Source of the DNA: Sulfitobacter sp. S190
GTDB taxonomy: Bacteria; Pseudomonadota; Alphaproteobacteria; Rhodobacterales; Rhodobacteraceae
Direction: 5' to 3'
Length of the DNA: 64,000 nucleotides
NCBI RefSeq assembly: GCF_025141935.1
Contig: NZ_CP081120.1
Location: forward strand, 1,612,001-1,676,000
Made by a program: the position numbers and the translations under genes. This document shows positions 27,424-37,041 of the stretch, piece after piece; position 1 is the first letter of the stretch, and each line of letters opens with the position of its first letter. The notes under the pieces were generated by a model. It was not told where the DNA came from, made no database searches, and was given only the letters and a program-made list of their open reading frames with translations.

Positions 27424-28794
27424 ATGACCGATTGGAACAAATCAAGCTGGCGCACGAAACCGCGGATCCAGATGCCCGACTATCCTGATCAGGCAGCCCT
27501 GAACGCTGTCGAGGCTCGGCTGGGTCGATATCCGGTTCTCGTCTTTGCCGGTGAAGCACGCCGTTTGCGTAAACATCTGGCGGCGGCAGGGCGTGGCGAT
27601 GCGTTTTTGCTGCAGGGTGGCGATTGCGCAGAAAGCTTCGAGCAGTTTTCATCGGACATGATCCGCGACACGTTCAAGGTCATGTTGCAGATGGCGATCG
27701 TTTTGACCCATGGGGCGAAAGTGCCGGTGGTCAAGGTCGGTCGCATGGCGGGACAGTTCGCCAAACCGCGCTCCGCGCCGACCGAAACGGTTGATGGTGT
27801 GGAGCTGCCAAGCTACCGGGGCGATATCATCAACGATCTCGCGTTTACGCCTGAATCGCGCATCCCTAATCCGGAAAACATGATGCGGGCCTATACGCAG
27901 GCCGCTGCCACGTTGAATTTGCTGCGCGCATTCTCGACAGGGGGCTATGCCGATGTGCACAAGGTGCACGGCTGGACGCTCGGGTTCACGGACGGCGAGC
28001 GGGCGGCGAAATACCGTGAAGTTGCCGAGCGCATTTCCGACACGCTCGATTTCATGTCCGCCGCGGGCGTGACTACAGACACCGCGCATACGCTGCAGTC
28101 TGTCGAATTCTACACCAGCCACGAGTCGCTGTTGCTGGAGTACGAAGAAGCGTTGTGCCGGCAGGAAGCGGCGACCGGGCAATGGTTGGCCGGATCGGGC
28201 CACATGATCTGGATCGGGGACCGCACGCGTCAGCCTGACGGCGCGCATGTGGAATACGCCAGTGGGGTGATCAACCCGATCGGATTGAAATGCGGCCCCA
28301 GCATGGAAGCCGATGATCTGAAAAAGCTGATGGCCAAACTGAACCCCGATAACGAGGAGGGGCGTTTGACCCTCATCGCCCGTTTCGGTGCAGGCAGCGT
28401 CAACGATCATCTCCCCCGCCTTATCCAGACCGTGAAAGAAGAGGGAGCGAACGTGACCTGGACGTGCGATCCGATGCACGGCAACACGATCAAATCGACA
28501 TCCGGCTACAAGACGCGGCCCTTTGACAGCGTTCTGCGCGAAGTGCGCGAATTCTTCGGTGTCCATGCAGGCGAAGGGACCGTGCCCGGTGGTGTCCATT
28601 TCGAGATGACCGGACAGGATGTGACAGAGTGTACCGGTGGTGTCCGTGCCGTCAGCGACGAGGATCTGTCGGATCGCTATCACACCGCATGCGACCCGCG
28701 TCTCAACGCGAGCCAGTCGCTCGAGCTGGCGTTTCTGGTGGCCGAAGAGCTTTCATCGCGCCGTACGAAAACAGCGGCACAGGCGGCGGGCTAA
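27424..28794 (+). CDS. Class II 3-deoxy-7-phosphoheptulonate (DAHP) synthase
   Basis: A 456-residue enzyme that condenses phosphoenolpyruvate and erythrose 4-phosphate, the first step of the shikimate pathway. Class II (plant-like) motifs are clear: [24 protein letters not shown], a metal-binding Cys/His/Glu/Asp set including CDPMHGNT and [30 protein letters not shown] precedes the ATG. A terminator follows 28 bp later. Another shikimate gene, aroQ, lies 12 kb away. Confidence 0.94.
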   Translation: MTDWNKSSWRTKPRIQMPDYPDQAALNAVEARLGRYPVLVFAGEARRLRKHLAAAGRGDAFLLQGGDCAESFEQFSSDMIRDTFKVMLQMAIVLTHGAKVPVVKVGRMAGQFAKPRSAPTETVDGVELPSYRGDIINDLAFTPESRIPNPENMMRAYTQAAATLNLLRAFSTGGYADVHKVHGWTLGFTDGERAAKYREVAERISDTLDFMSAAGVTTDTAHTLQSVEFYTSHESLLLEYEEALCRQEAATGQWLAGSGHMIWIGDRTRQPDGAHVEYASGVINPIGLKCGPSMEADDLKKLMAKLNPDNEEGRLTLIARFGAGSVNDHLPRLIQTVKEEGANVTWTCDPMHGNTIKSTSGYKTRPFDSVLREVREFFGVHAGEGTVPGGVHFEMTGQDVTECTGGVRAVSDEDLSDRYHTACDPRLNASQSLELAFLVAEELSSRRTKTAAQAAG

Positions 28795-28822
28795 GGCGGC
28801 TCACCAACAGATTGACAATGGG

Positions 28823-28850
28823 AAAGGCAACGTAGTGCGTTGCCTTTTTC
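28823..28850 (+). terminator. Rho-independent terminator after DAHP synthase
   Basis: A perfect 10-bp stem (AAAGGCAACG/CGTTGCCTTT) with a TAGTG loop runs into further T residues. It lies between the converging DAHP synthase and PAS-protein genes. Confidence 0.88.
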
Positions 28851-28869
28851 CGTTTCTGTCATGGCGGGA

Positions 28870-29559
28870 TCAGCTTTTGGTGTTGTCTTGGACCAGCCGC
28901 AGGTAGGGGGGCCGCTCCTTGCCGGTTTGTTGGGGCGCCGCGGCAAACGGGGTAGATGGTTCCGCAAAGCCGGGCTGCGCAGGAGCCGCGTGATCTGCCG
29001 CATGCTCCGGGCCGGCTGCCGTCAGAGTGACCCTGTCGACATGTTCGATCTTGAACTGGCTTGGCACGACGCGGTCGTCGCCTTTGGCGACAAGGCATCC
29101 TAAAATCCGGCTGACATCGCCCATATCGCTCTTGAGTGGCAAAAGGATCATGCGCGCCTCGGCCTGTGTGTCGATCAGCGTCGGGCAAGACAGCGTGAGA
29201 TCGACCCTGCACGGCGTCTGAAACACCTCTTCGAGCAGCCCCCCCACATCGCGCCTGACCGTGGTGTCGAACAGGGATGTGAGTGGCATGCCGCGCACCT
29301 CCATACCCATCAGATCGGCCAGATGACTGCCCGCGATCCGCATCCGTGCAACGCCTATGGTGATCCGCTCGAGAATGAAGGCGTGCTCGAGTGCGGTCTC
29401 GATGCCACGGGGATCGATTTCAGAGCGTTTCGGCATCAAACGGCCCGCCCGCAGCGTGTCCCAATAGGCTTCGACCTGCGAAATTGCGGCATAACCGGTA
29501 TGGGGCAAGTAATCTGACATGGCGACAATACTCTGGGTGTTTTTTCGAAAATTGTCCAT
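28870..29559 (-). CDS. PAS domain (PAS_5) protein
   Basis: A ~229-residue soluble protein with one PAS_5-type domain (residues ~30-160). It is marked by VEAYWDTLRAGRLMPKRSEIDPRGIE and LERITIGVARMRIAGSHLADLMGMEVRGMPLTSLF. The C-terminal 70 residues are Ala/Pro-rich and probably disordered. No output domain is present. PAS_5 proteins are frequent in alphaproteobacteria and have no settled function. The start is uncertain: 29559 (MDNF) or 29520 (MSDYLPHTGY); neither has a strong ribosome site. It is divergent from yicC with 251 bp between. Confidence 0.8.
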   Translation of the reverse strand: MDNFRKNTQSIVAMSDYLPHTGYAAISQVEAYWDTLRAGRLMPKRSEIDPRGIETALEHAFILERITIGVARMRIAGSHLADLMGMEVRGMPLTSLFDTTVRRDVGGLLEEVFQTPCRVDLTLSCPTLIDTQAEARMILLPLKSDMGDVSRILGCLVAKGDDRVVPSQFKIEHVDRVTLTAAGPEHAADHAAPAQPGFAEPSTPFAAAPQQTGKERPPYLRLVQDNTKS

Positions 29560-29810
29560 CAAACTGAAACTCTGACACTCAAATTGCGGTTGAAAAGCGG
29601 AAACCCGCGTAAGCTTGGTGCGGTATGGTCCACCATTGGCAATCGCGAGCCACGCACCTTGCCCAATTATTAACACAATTATTACGATTTGTGGCGCATT
29701 TTGGCCAATTTGGTTAACGTCGCCTGAGACCGAAGACAGCCTTTGTCCTTGCGGATGTGGGGCGTAAAGCCTTATTCCACGCAAATAGACAGCTGCGCGG
29801 AGGGCTCTCA

Positions 29811-30701
29811 ATGATCAGATCGATGACAGGTTTTGCTACCGCCAGTGGCGCACTTGGTCCGCACAGCTGGACTTGGGAAATGCGCGCGGTAAACGGTAAG
29901 GGACTGGATTTGCGCATCCGCGTGCCGGATTGGGTGCCGGGGCTCGAGGCTGCATTGCGCAAACTGCTCGGGGCAGGGGTCGCACGGGGCAATGTGGCGC
30001 TGGGGTTGCGCATCACGCGCGAAGAGGGCTGCGGGTCCCTGGCCGTGAACGCCCAACAGTTGCGGATCGTACTCGAAGCGCTGGGGCAGATTGAAACTGC
30101 CGCGATGGACGCGGGCGTTTCGCTGGCACCCTCAAAGGCAAGCGATATCGTTACCATGCGTGGTGTGCTCGACCATGCAGTCACCGATGATGACAATGAC
30201 GCGTTGGCCGCCGCGCTGCTTGCCGAATTTCCCACTCTTCTCGCGGATTTCAACGCCATGCGCGCGTCCGAGGGCGCATCATTGCTGATCGTCATGTCCG
30301 ATCAGCTGGACAAGATCGAGGCGCTGACCGCACAGGCCTCAGAGAGCGCGCATGCCCGCGCAAGCGAAATGGCTACGAACCTGCGCCGCAATCTGGCCCG
30401 CGTACTGGAGAACACCGACGCGGTGGAGGAAGACCGCATTGCGCAGGAACTGGCGCTGATCGCGGTGAAGGCGGATGTCACGGAAGAAATCGACCGGCTT
30501 GGTGCCCATGTCGGTGCCGCGCGCGACCTGCTTGCGCAAGATGAGCCGGTCGGGCGCAAGCTCGATTTCCTGATGCAGGAATTCAACCGCGAAGCCAACA
30601 CGCTCTGCGCCAAGGCACAGAGTACCGAATTGACGCAGATCGGTCTTGCCCTGAAGGCGGTGATCGATCAGCTGCGTGAACAAGTCCAAAACGTGGAGTA
30701 A
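29811..30701 (+). CDS. yicC: YicC family endoribonuclease
   Basis: A 296-residue YicC/YloC protein. The N-terminus carries the family signature MIRSMTGFATASG and the C-terminal DUF1732 region reads KLDFLMQEFNREANTLCAKAQ. In E. coli, YicC is an RNase linked to turnover of the small RNA RyhB. GGAGGG precedes ATG at 29811; the 18-codon extension upstream lacks support. It is 3 bp from gmk, a common bacterial pairing. Confidence 0.92.
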   Translation: MIRSMTGFATASGALGPHSWTWEMRAVNGKGLDLRIRVPDWVPGLEAALRKLLGAGVARGNVALGLRITREEGCGSLAVNAQQLRIVLEALGQIETAAMDAGVSLAPSKASDIVTMRGVLDHAVTDDDNDALAAALLAEFPTLLADFNAMRASEGASLLIVMSDQLDKIEALTAQASESAHARASEMATNLRRNLARVLENTDAVEEDRIAQELALIAVKADVTEEIDRLGAHVGAARDLLAQDEPVGRKLDFLMQEFNREANTLCAKAQSTELTQIGLALKAVIDQLREQVQNVE

Positions 30702-30704
30702 CCC

Positions 30705-31352
30705 ATGAGCACCGCCGAACGACGTGGTCTTTTGATCATTCTTTCCTCACCTTCCGGTGCGGGAAAAAGCACCTTGGCCAAACGGCTGATGGCTTGGGAT
30801 GAAACGCTCACGTTTTCGGTGTCTGCCACGACCCGCCGCCCGCGCGCGGGCGAGACGGACGGCAAGGATTATTTCTTCGTCACCGAGGAAGCTTTTCGCA
30901 AGTCGGTCGCCGATGGTGAGATGCTGGAGCACGCACATGTTTTCGGCAATTTCTACGGCTCGCCGAAACCCCCGGTCGAGACCGCAATCAATGCGGGGCG
31001 CGACGTGCTGTTCGACATTGACTGGCAAGGCGCACAACAGATCCGCAATTCCGCATTGGGGCCCTACACGCTGTCGATTTTTATTCTGCCGCCATCAATC
31101 CCGGAACTGCACCGCCGGCTGGTGTCTCGCGGGCAGGATGATGCGGAAACAATTGCCAAGCGCATGCAAAAAAGCTGGGATGAAATCAGCCATTGGGACG
31201 GTTATGATTACGTCCTGATCAACGATGATCTGGACACGACCGAAGCAAAACTGAAAACGATAATAGCTGCGGAAAGGCTCAAGTTCGCGCAGCAGCCCCG
31301 ACTGAGCGATCACGTGCGCAGCCTCCAGACCGAATTTGAGGAATTGCCATGA
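30705..31352 (+). CDS. gmk: Guanylate kinase
   Basis: A 215-residue enzyme that phosphorylates GMP to GDP. The P-loop is SPSGAGKST, followed by the GMP-binding [21 protein letters not shown] and the family motif [11 protein letters not shown]. Length is normal for the family. It sits between yicC (3 bp) and the gamma-carbonic anhydrase gene (ATGA overlap), so the genes are probably cotranscribed. Confidence 0.96.
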   Translation: MSTAERRGLLIILSSPSGAGKSTLAKRLMAWDETLTFSVSATTRRPRAGETDGKDYFFVTEEAFRKSVADGEMLEHAHVFGNFYGSPKPPVETAINAGRDVLFDIDWQGAQQIRNSALGPYTLSIFILPPSIPELHRRLVSRGQDDAETIAKRMQKSWDEISHWDGYDYVLINDDLDTTEAKLKTIIAAERLKFAQQPRLSDHVRSLQTEFEELP

Positions 31353-31870
31353 CCTTATACGCGCTCGGTGATCTCAATCCCGATATTGCGACGTCCGCGT
31401 GGGTTGCGCCCGATGCCAATGTGATCGGCAATGTCCGCATCGGCGCGCGTGGGTCCGTCTGGTTCGGCAGCACCCTGCGCGGGGACAATGAGCTGATCGA
31501 TGTAGGCGCCGGGACGAACGTGCAGGAAAACTGTGTTTTCCACACCGATATCGGTTTCGCGCTGACCATTGGCGTGAATTGCACAATTGGCCACAAGGTA
31601 ATGCTGCACGGCTGCACGATCGGGGACAATTCGCTGATTGGCATGGGGGCTACCGTTCTGAATGGTGCGGTAATCGGGCGCAATTGCCTGATCGGTGCGG
31701 GTGCCCTGATTACCGAAGGCAAGAAAATCCCCGACGGAAGCCTCGTGATGGGCGTGCCGGGTAAAGTGGTCCGCGACCTCGATGAGCAAGCGATCAAGGG
31801 CCTCGAACTGAGTGCCTTGCATTATCAGGAAAACGCACGGCGGTTTGCCGAAACCCTGCGCGTGCTTTGA
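31349..31870 (+). CDS. Gamma-carbonic anhydrase family protein (YrdA-like)
   Basis: A 173-residue left-handed beta-helix protein with the three zinc-ligand histidines in NCVFHTD and [13 protein letters not shown]. Family members are often called carbonic anhydrase or transferase, but activity varies and YrdA types frequently lack measured anhydrase activity. Hexapeptide repeats fill residues ~20-140 and a C-terminal helix follows. The start overlaps the gmk stop. Confidence 0.9.
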   Translation: MTLYALGDLNPDIATSAWVAPDANVIGNVRIGARGSVWFGSTLRGDNELIDVGAGTNVQENCVFHTDIGFALTIGVNCTIGHKVMLHGCTIGDNSLIGMGATVLNGAVIGRNCLIGAGALITEGKKIPDGSLVMGVPGKVVRDLDEQAIKGLELSALHYQENARRFAETLRVL

Positions 31871-31873
31871 CCT

Positions 31874-32926
31874 ATGGCGGGCAATCCGGCGGTCAGCGAT
31901 GTCGTCGCGGCGTTACCTCTTCCTGCTCTGGCAATTGACACCTCCGAGCAGATCATCGCCATCAATGATGCGGCACAAAAGCTGCTGACCCTTCCGGCAT
32001 TGGGCCGCCACTTTATCACAGCGCTCCGTCAGCCCGCAGTTGTCGAGGCGGTGGAGCGGTGCCTGGGCACAGGGAAAAGCGCGAACGCGCAGTTTCTGTC
32101 GCGCGAAAACGCGACCGACACGACTTATGATGTAGCCGTGCGCTCCGTTCCGCCAGCGGATGTAGCGCTGGTGACATTCACGGACATTACCCATGTTGCG
32201 GCAGCGGGACAGATGCGGCGCGATTTCGTTGCAAACGTCAGCCATGAACTGCGTACACCATTGACCGCCCTGACCGGCTTTATCGAGACACTGCAGGGTC
32301 CGGCGCGGGACGATCCGGCCGCGCGCGACAGGTTTCTTGATATCATGATGAAGGAGGCGGGTCGGATGAACCGGCTGGTCGGCGATTTGCTATCGCTCAG
32401 CCGGGTGGAGGCGGACGAGCGGGTCAGGCCGACCGCGCAGATCGACCTGATGGTCATCCTCAACACTGTGGTACGTAACATCGCACCCTTGGCCACCGAA
32501 GCGCATATCGACCTTAACGCTGATCTGCCAGAAAGCCCGATCATCCTTGAAGGGGACGCAGACCAGCTGACGCAGGTGTTCACCAACCTGATCGAGAACG
32601 CGATCAAATACGGCGGGCGAGATAAAGCGGTCCACATCGACGTGATTGAAAGTGACCATGACACGGCGCTTAGGGCTCCTTCGGTGCGGGTATGTGTGAG
32701 GGATGAGGGGCCGGGCATTGCTGCAGTACATCTGCCGCGCCTGACGGAGCGATTCTACCGGGCCGACAGCCATCGCAGCCGCGTTCTGGGTGGAACCGGT
32801 TTGGGTTTGGCCATCGTAAAGCACATACTCAACCGGCATCGCGGACGCCTGAAAGTCACCTCGCAAATCGGCCAAGGATCTGAATTTACTGTGGTATTGC
32901 CGCAATCCCTGTCGGGTGGTGGTTGA
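31874..32926 (+). CDS. phoR: Phosphate regulon sensor histidine kinase PhoR (soluble form)
   Basis: A 350-residue kinase. An N-terminal PAS-like region (residues ~10-110) is followed by a HisKA domain with His124 in FVANVSHELRTPL. The HATPase domain has the N box NLIENAIKYGG, the G1 box RDEGPGIA and the G2 box LGGTGLGLAIVKH. Unlike E. coli PhoR, I see no transmembrane segment at the N-terminus. It starts 3 bp after the carbonic anhydrase-like gene and precedes pstS; the partner PhoB ends the operon. Sensing is expected to go through PstB/PhoU. Confidence 0.9.
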   Translation: MAGNPAVSDVVAALPLPALAIDTSEQIIAINDAAQKLLTLPALGRHFITALRQPAVVEAVERCLGTGKSANAQFLSRENATDTTYDVAVRSVPPADVALVTFTDITHVAAAGQMRRDFVANVSHELRTPLTALTGFIETLQGPARDDPAARDRFLDIMMKEAGRMNRLVGDLLSLSRVEADERVRPTAQIDLMVILNTVVRNIAPLATEAHIDLNADLPESPIILEGDADQLTQVFTNLIENAIKYGGRDKAVHIDVIESDHDTALRAPSVRVCVRDEGPGIAAVHLPRLTERFYRADSHRSRVLGGTGLGLAIVKHILNRHRGRLKVTSQIGQGSEFTVVLPQSLSGGG

Positions 32927-32971
32927 CCGTCTTTCAGGTGTGCAATGGTCGGCGGAAATTCAAGCGTCGCG

Positions 32972-33000
32972 CTGTCATGAAACTGTAACACAGGTGTCAC
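32972..33000 (+). promoter_or_regulatory. Pho box upstream of pstS
   Basis: CTGTCAT-GAAA-CTGTAAC matches the PhoB box of two 7-bp direct repeats at 11-bp spacing. A third, weaker repeat (GTGTCAC, 32994-33000) keeps the same 11-bp phase. It lies 81-109 bp before the pstS start and after phoR, so phosphate limitation should induce pstS and downstream genes from here. Confidence 0.88.
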
Positions 33001-33080
33001 AAAAGCATCGTAACGCCGCCGTAAACGGGCGCAGACATCACCATTGGGGTGGTGCACGTGACTGCTGACAGGAGACACTG

Positions 33081-34109
33081 ATGTCTTTCGTAAATCTCAC
33101 AACTTCCGCGCTGGCGATCGCCGCGGTATCCGCAACTGCCGCCGCCGCACGGGATCAGGTGCAAATCGCCGGCTCGTCGACAGTTCTGCCCTACGCTTCC
33201 ATTGTAGCCGAAGCTTTCGGCGAGAACTTTGATTACCCCACACCGATCGTCGAATCCGGTGGTTCATCCGCAGGGCTCAAGCGTTTTTGTGAAGGCGTCG
33301 GCGAAAACACGATCGACATCGCCAACGCCTCGCGCCAGATCAAACCGTCCGAGCTTGAAGTCTGTGCGGCAAACGGGGTGAGCGATATCATCGAGGTGCG
33401 CGTAGGGTACGACGGTATCGTCTTTGCCTCGGACATAGATGGCGCGTCCTTCGCATTCACCCCCGAAGACTGGTACAAGGCGCTGGCCGCCGAACACTTT
33501 ATCGACGGGGCGCTGGTCGAAAACACCTATGCCACCTGGGATCAGGTAAACCCTGACTTCCCCGCGCAACCCATTCAGGCCTTCATTCCCGGCACCAAGC
33601 ACGGCACGCGCGAAGTCTTCGAAGAGAAGGTTATTCTCGCCGGGTGCGAAGAGGGCGGATATCTGCAGGCGATGCTGGATGCCGGTATGGACGAGGACAC
33701 CGCCGAGGGTAACTGCATGGCGATCCGTACCGATGGCACATCGGTCGATATCGACGGTGACTACACCGAAACGCTCGCCCGTATCGAAAGCAACAAGGAC
33801 GGCGTGGGCGTTTTCGGTCTCGCGTTCTATGAGAACAACACCGACAAGCTTCAAGTGGCGACCATGTCGGATGTTGTCCCCTCGACCGAGAGCATCTCGA
33901 CCGGTGATTACCCCGTGTCGCGGCCTTTGTTCTTCTACATCAAGAAGGCCCATATCGGTGTCATTCCAGGGCTCAAGGAATTCGCTGAATTCTTTGTCGC
34001 CGATGAGATCGCAGGCCCCGACGGACCATTGGCCGAGTATGGCTTGGTCGCGGACCCGGAGCTCGCAGATACCCAAGCAGCCGTTGCCGATGAGGCCGTA
34101 ATCAACTAA
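33081..34109 (+). CDS. pstS: Phosphate ABC transporter substrate-binding protein PstS
   Basis: A 342-residue periplasmic phosphate-binding protein. The signal peptide ends near AAAARDQ. The phosphate-site residues fall in AGSSTVLPYAS, ESGGSSAGLKRFCEG and a GTKHGTREVF loop. ATG at 33081 has AGGAGA upstream. A Pho box precedes it and a strong hairpin follows it, fitting high expression of PstS relative to the membrane parts. Confidence 0.94.
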   Translation: MSFVNLTTSALAIAAVSATAAAARDQVQIAGSSTVLPYASIVAEAFGENFDYPTPIVESGGSSAGLKRFCEGVGENTIDIANASRQIKPSELEVCAANGVSDIIEVRVGYDGIVFASDIDGASFAFTPEDWYKALAAEHFIDGALVENTYATWDQVNPDFPAQPIQAFIPGTKHGTREVFEEKVILAGCEEGGYLQAMLDAGMDEDTAEGNCMAIRTDGTSVDIDGDYTETLARIESNKDGVGVFGLAFYENNTDKLQVATMSDVVPSTESISTGDYPVSRPLFFYIKKAHIGVIPGLKEFAEFFVADEIAGPDGPLAEYGLVADPELADTQAAVADEAVIN

Positions 34110-34137
34110 GTCGCGACTTGCAACTGAACCAACTGGC

Positions 34138-34167
34138 CCGGGTCCGTCTTGGTTAAGGCGGACCCGG
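34138..34167 (+). promoter_or_regulatory. Intercistronic hairpin between pstS and pstC
   Basis: A perfect 9-bp stem (CCGGGTCCG/CGGACCCGG) with a 12-base loop and no T-run, 29 bp after the pstS stop. It probably stabilises pstS mRNA or partially terminates transcription before pstC. Confidence 0.65.
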
Positions 34168-34195
34168 TAGTCCTAAAAGAAGTGTCATCGGCGCC

Positions 34196-35707
34196 ATGTC
34201 TCAATCCTACTTGATCAGCCCGGTCGTCACGGTCCTCATCCTGCTGGGGCTCGGGGGCGTTGGCTATGTCCTCGCCCGCGGCAGGGCGATGGCACGCGCA
34301 GGGGGCGATGCGCGTGTGCTGCATTCGCTTCCCAACTATTACGGGATGACCGCCGCGATCTTTGCCACCATCCCTGCGTTGGGGGTGATGGTGATCTGGC
34401 TTCTGGCGCAGCCCGTGCTCGTTCAGAATGCACTGGTTCCGATGCTGCCCGCGCAAATCACAGCTGACACTGGGGCGACGAACCTTGCGCTGTCGGATAT
34501 CGGTCGGGTGGCGACAGGCCTGGATGCCGCCGTGGCGCAAGGAGTGTTATCCGATCAAAGCATTGCCGCCTTTCGGACAGACACGACCGGCCTGCGCGAT
34601 ACGCTCGGGGGTGTTGGCGTGGCGCTCGGATCCGATGTCGAGCCTTTCGTGCTGGAGGCGGCACAGGTCAAACGCACTTTGGACGTCCGCGGTGATCTTC
34701 TGCGCTTTGCAGTCGTAATTGCAATCGGATTGGCCGGTTTGGCAATCGCCGTGCGCGCGGCCGATCCCGCGTTTCGCGCCCGTAACGTGGTTGAGCGGGG
34801 AATGCTCACGGTGCTGGTCATCGCAGCCTCGCTGGCCGTGCTGACGACCGTTGGCATCGTGTTGTCCATGGTGTTCGAAACAATAAACTTTTTCCGACTG
34901 CACCCGTGGCAGGATTTCTTTCTTGGCGGCACATGGGCGCCGAATTTTCGCGGTGACAGCGCATTGTCTTTCCTCCCGCTGCTGTGGGGCACGCTGTATA
35001 TTTCGGTGATCGCGCTGCTGGTCGCTGTTCCGATCGGCCTTTTTGCAGCGATCTACCTGAGCGAATATGCAAGCGCGCGGCTGCGGGCGGTGGCCAAGCC
35101 CCTGCTGGAAATCCTCGCGGGTATCCCGACCATCGTCTACGGGCTTTTTGCCCTGCTGACTGTCGGCCCATTCCTTGTCGATGTGTTCGGTGCAGGGGGG
35201 CCACTGAGCATGGAAGGCGTGCGCGACGGCGACCCGCTCATGTCGGGGGCGACGGCGGTGATGACTGCGGGTCTCGTCATGGGGATCATGCTCATTCCGT
35301 TCGTCTCTTCATTGAGCGACGATATCATCAACGCGGTGCCGCAATCCTTGCGCGACGGGTCTTACGGGCTTGGTGCGACACCGTCGGAAACCATCCGGCA
35401 GGTCGTGCTGCCAGCGGCCCTTCCGGGCATTGTGGGGGCCATACTGCTGGCCGCATCGCGGGCCATCGGGGAAACGATGATCGTGGTTCTGGGGGCAGGG
35501 GCCATCGCCCGCTTCTCCGGCAACCCGTTCGAGGCAATGACCACCATCACGACCCGTATTGTCAGCCAGCTGACAGGCGATACCGATTTCGCCAGCCCCG
35601 AAACACTCGTCGCATTTGCGCTCGGGCTCACGCTCTTCGTGCTTACGCTGGGTCTGAACATCATCGCGCTCTACATCGTGCGCACCTACAGGGAGCAGTA
35701 CGAATGA
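34196..35707 (+). CDS. pstC: Phosphate ABC transporter permease PstC (extended form)
   Basis: A 503-residue inner-membrane permease. The C-terminal ~300 residues are the classical PstC core, with IAIYLSEYASARLRAVAKPLLEILAGIPTIVYG-type sequence and LGATPSETIRQVVLPAALPGIVGA contacting the ATPase. The first ~200 residues add two membrane segments and a periplasmic stretch, so the protein is far longer than E. coli PstC (319 residues); this enlarged form is common in alphaproteobacteria. Its stop overlaps the pstA start (ATGA). Confidence 0.93.
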   Translation: MSQSYLISPVVTVLILLGLGGVGYVLARGRAMARAGGDARVLHSLPNYYGMTAAIFATIPALGVMVIWLLAQPVLVQNALVPMLPAQITADTGATNLALSDIGRVATGLDAAVAQGVLSDQSIAAFRTDTTGLRDTLGGVGVALGSDVEPFVLEAAQVKRTLDVRGDLLRFAVVIAIGLAGLAIAVRAADPAFRARNVVERGMLTVLVIAASLAVLTTVGIVLSMVFETINFFRLHPWQDFFLGGTWAPNFRGDSALSFLPLLWGTLYISVIALLVAVPIGLFAAIYLSEYASARLRAVAKPLLEILAGIPTIVYGLFALLTVGPFLVDVFGAGGPLSMEGVRDGDPLMSGATAVMTAGLVMGIMLIPFVSSLSDDIINAVPQSLRDGSYGLGATPSETIRQVVLPAALPGIVGAILLAASRAIGETMIVVLGAGAIARFSGNPFEAMTTITTRIVSQLTGDTDFASPETLVAFALGLTLFVLTLGLNIIALYIVRTYREQYE

Positions 35708-37029
35708 CCAAAGCATCCCACACATCCTTGCTTGCGCTTGATGAGCGTACCAAGCGCCGCAACCGTGCCGAGCGTCGTTTCAAGGCCTACGGATTGGCCG
35801 CCATTGGCGTCGGTGTGTTGATGGTGTTGATCTTGCTGACGACCATCATCGGGCGGGGTACAGGGGCGTTTCAACAGACGTATGTCACGCTGGCCGTTGA
35901 ATTGAGCGCGGCGAAGCTGGACAAGAACGGCAACCGTGACATCGAAGAGATCAAGAAGGTCTCGACGTTTGGCTACAAGCCTTTGCTCACTGCCGCGTTC
36001 GAAAAACGCGTGGCCGAAAGTGGCCTGTCCACCGATCTTAGCCCCAAGGAAATGGCCGGCATCCTTTCCAAGGGAGCCGAGGCGCAGATGCGTGATGCCG
36101 TGATCGCTAATCCGTCCCTGATCGGTCAGACGGTGTCCTTCGACTTTCTCGCGTCGGGCCGGGTCGATGGATATCTGAAAGGCCGTGTGACGCGCGACAG
36201 TATTGCCAATGACAAGAACATCAGTCCCGCCCAGCTAGATCTGGTCGATGCCTTGCGGGCCGAGGGCGCGTTGGAGAAAAAGTTCAACCTTGCCTTTATC
36301 ACCGGGGCGGATGCGTCAGACGCCCGTCCCGAGGCCGCCGGCATGGGCGTGTCCATGGTCGGCTCGCTTTTCATGATGCTTGTTGTGCTGGTGCTGGCCC
36401 TGCCAATCGGGGTGGCGGCGTCAATCTATCTCGAAGAGTTCGCGCCGAAAAACTGGATCACGGACATCATCGAAGTGAACATTTCGAACCTCGCCGCGGT
36501 GCCGTCCATTGTTTTCGGTATTCTGGGCTTGGCTGTCTTCATCAACTACATGCACCTTCCAAATTCGGCGCCGCTGGTCGGGGGATTGGTGCTGACCCTG
36601 ATGACTTTGCCGACGATCATCATATCCACGCGCGCCTCGTTGAAGTCGGTGCCACCCTCCATCCGCGATGCGGCACTGGGCGTCGGTGCGTCGAAGATGC
36701 AGTCGGTATTTCACCATGTTCTGCCCCTTGCCGCACCGGGTATCCTGACCGGCACGATCATTGGTCTTGCGCAGGCACTGGGCGAAACGGCACCCCTGCT
36801 GCTGATCGGAATGGTCGGATTTATTGCCTCCAATGGTCCCGAAAGCATCAGCGAAGGCCTGCTGTCGCCCAACTCGGCCATGCCCGCACAAATTTACGAA
36901 TGGGCGAAACGCGCCGATCCGGCATTTTACGAACGTGCATGGGGCGGCATTATCATCTTGCTGGTGTTCCTCATCACCATGAACGCAATCGCAGTTTTGC
37001 TGCGCCGCCGCTTTGAGCGGCGCTGGTAG
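35704..37029 (+). CDS. pstA: Phosphate ABC transporter permease PstA with DUF3333
   Basis: A 441-residue permease. The N-terminal ~190 residues (MTKASHTSLLALDERTKRRN..., one membrane segment and a hydrophilic periplasmic part) match the DUF3333 extension seen in PstA of alphaproteobacteria. The core follows, with ASIYLEEFAPKNWITDIIEVN and LGVGASKMQSVFHHVLPLAAPGILTG. The frame is open back to 34984, but that part overlaps pstC in another frame; the real start is the ATG at 35704 overlapping the pstC stop. Confidence 0.93.
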   Translation: MTKASHTSLLALDERTKRRNRAERRFKAYGLAAIGVGVLMVLILLTTIIGRGTGAFQQTYVTLAVELSAAKLDKNGNRDIEEIKKVSTFGYKPLLTAAFEKRVAESGLSTDLSPKEMAGILSKGAEAQMRDAVIANPSLIGQTVSFDFLASGRVDGYLKGRVTRDSIANDKNISPAQLDLVDALRAEGALEKKFNLAFITGADASDARPEAAGMGVSMVGSLFMMLVVLVLALPIGVAASIYLEEFAPKNWITDIIEVNISNLAAVPSIVFGILGLAVFINYMHLPNSAPLVGGLVLTLMTLPTIIISTRASLKSVPPSIRDAALGVGASKMQSVFHHVLPLAAPGILTGTIIGLAQALGETAPLLLIGMVGFIASNGPESISEGLLSPNSAMPAQIYEWAKRADPAFYERAWGGIIILLVFLITMNAIAVLLRRRFERRW

Positions 37030-37041
37030 CCGGAGAGACGG

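Noticed and set aside
29670..29684. Possible CtrA site between the PAS gene and yicC
   Set aside because: The second half-site (ATTA) differs from TTAA at two positions, too weak in an AT-rich gap.
34984..35703. Long open frame running into pstA from upstream
   Set aside because: It overlaps pstC in another frame; the ATGA overlap at 35704 and the PstA N-terminus fix the real start.
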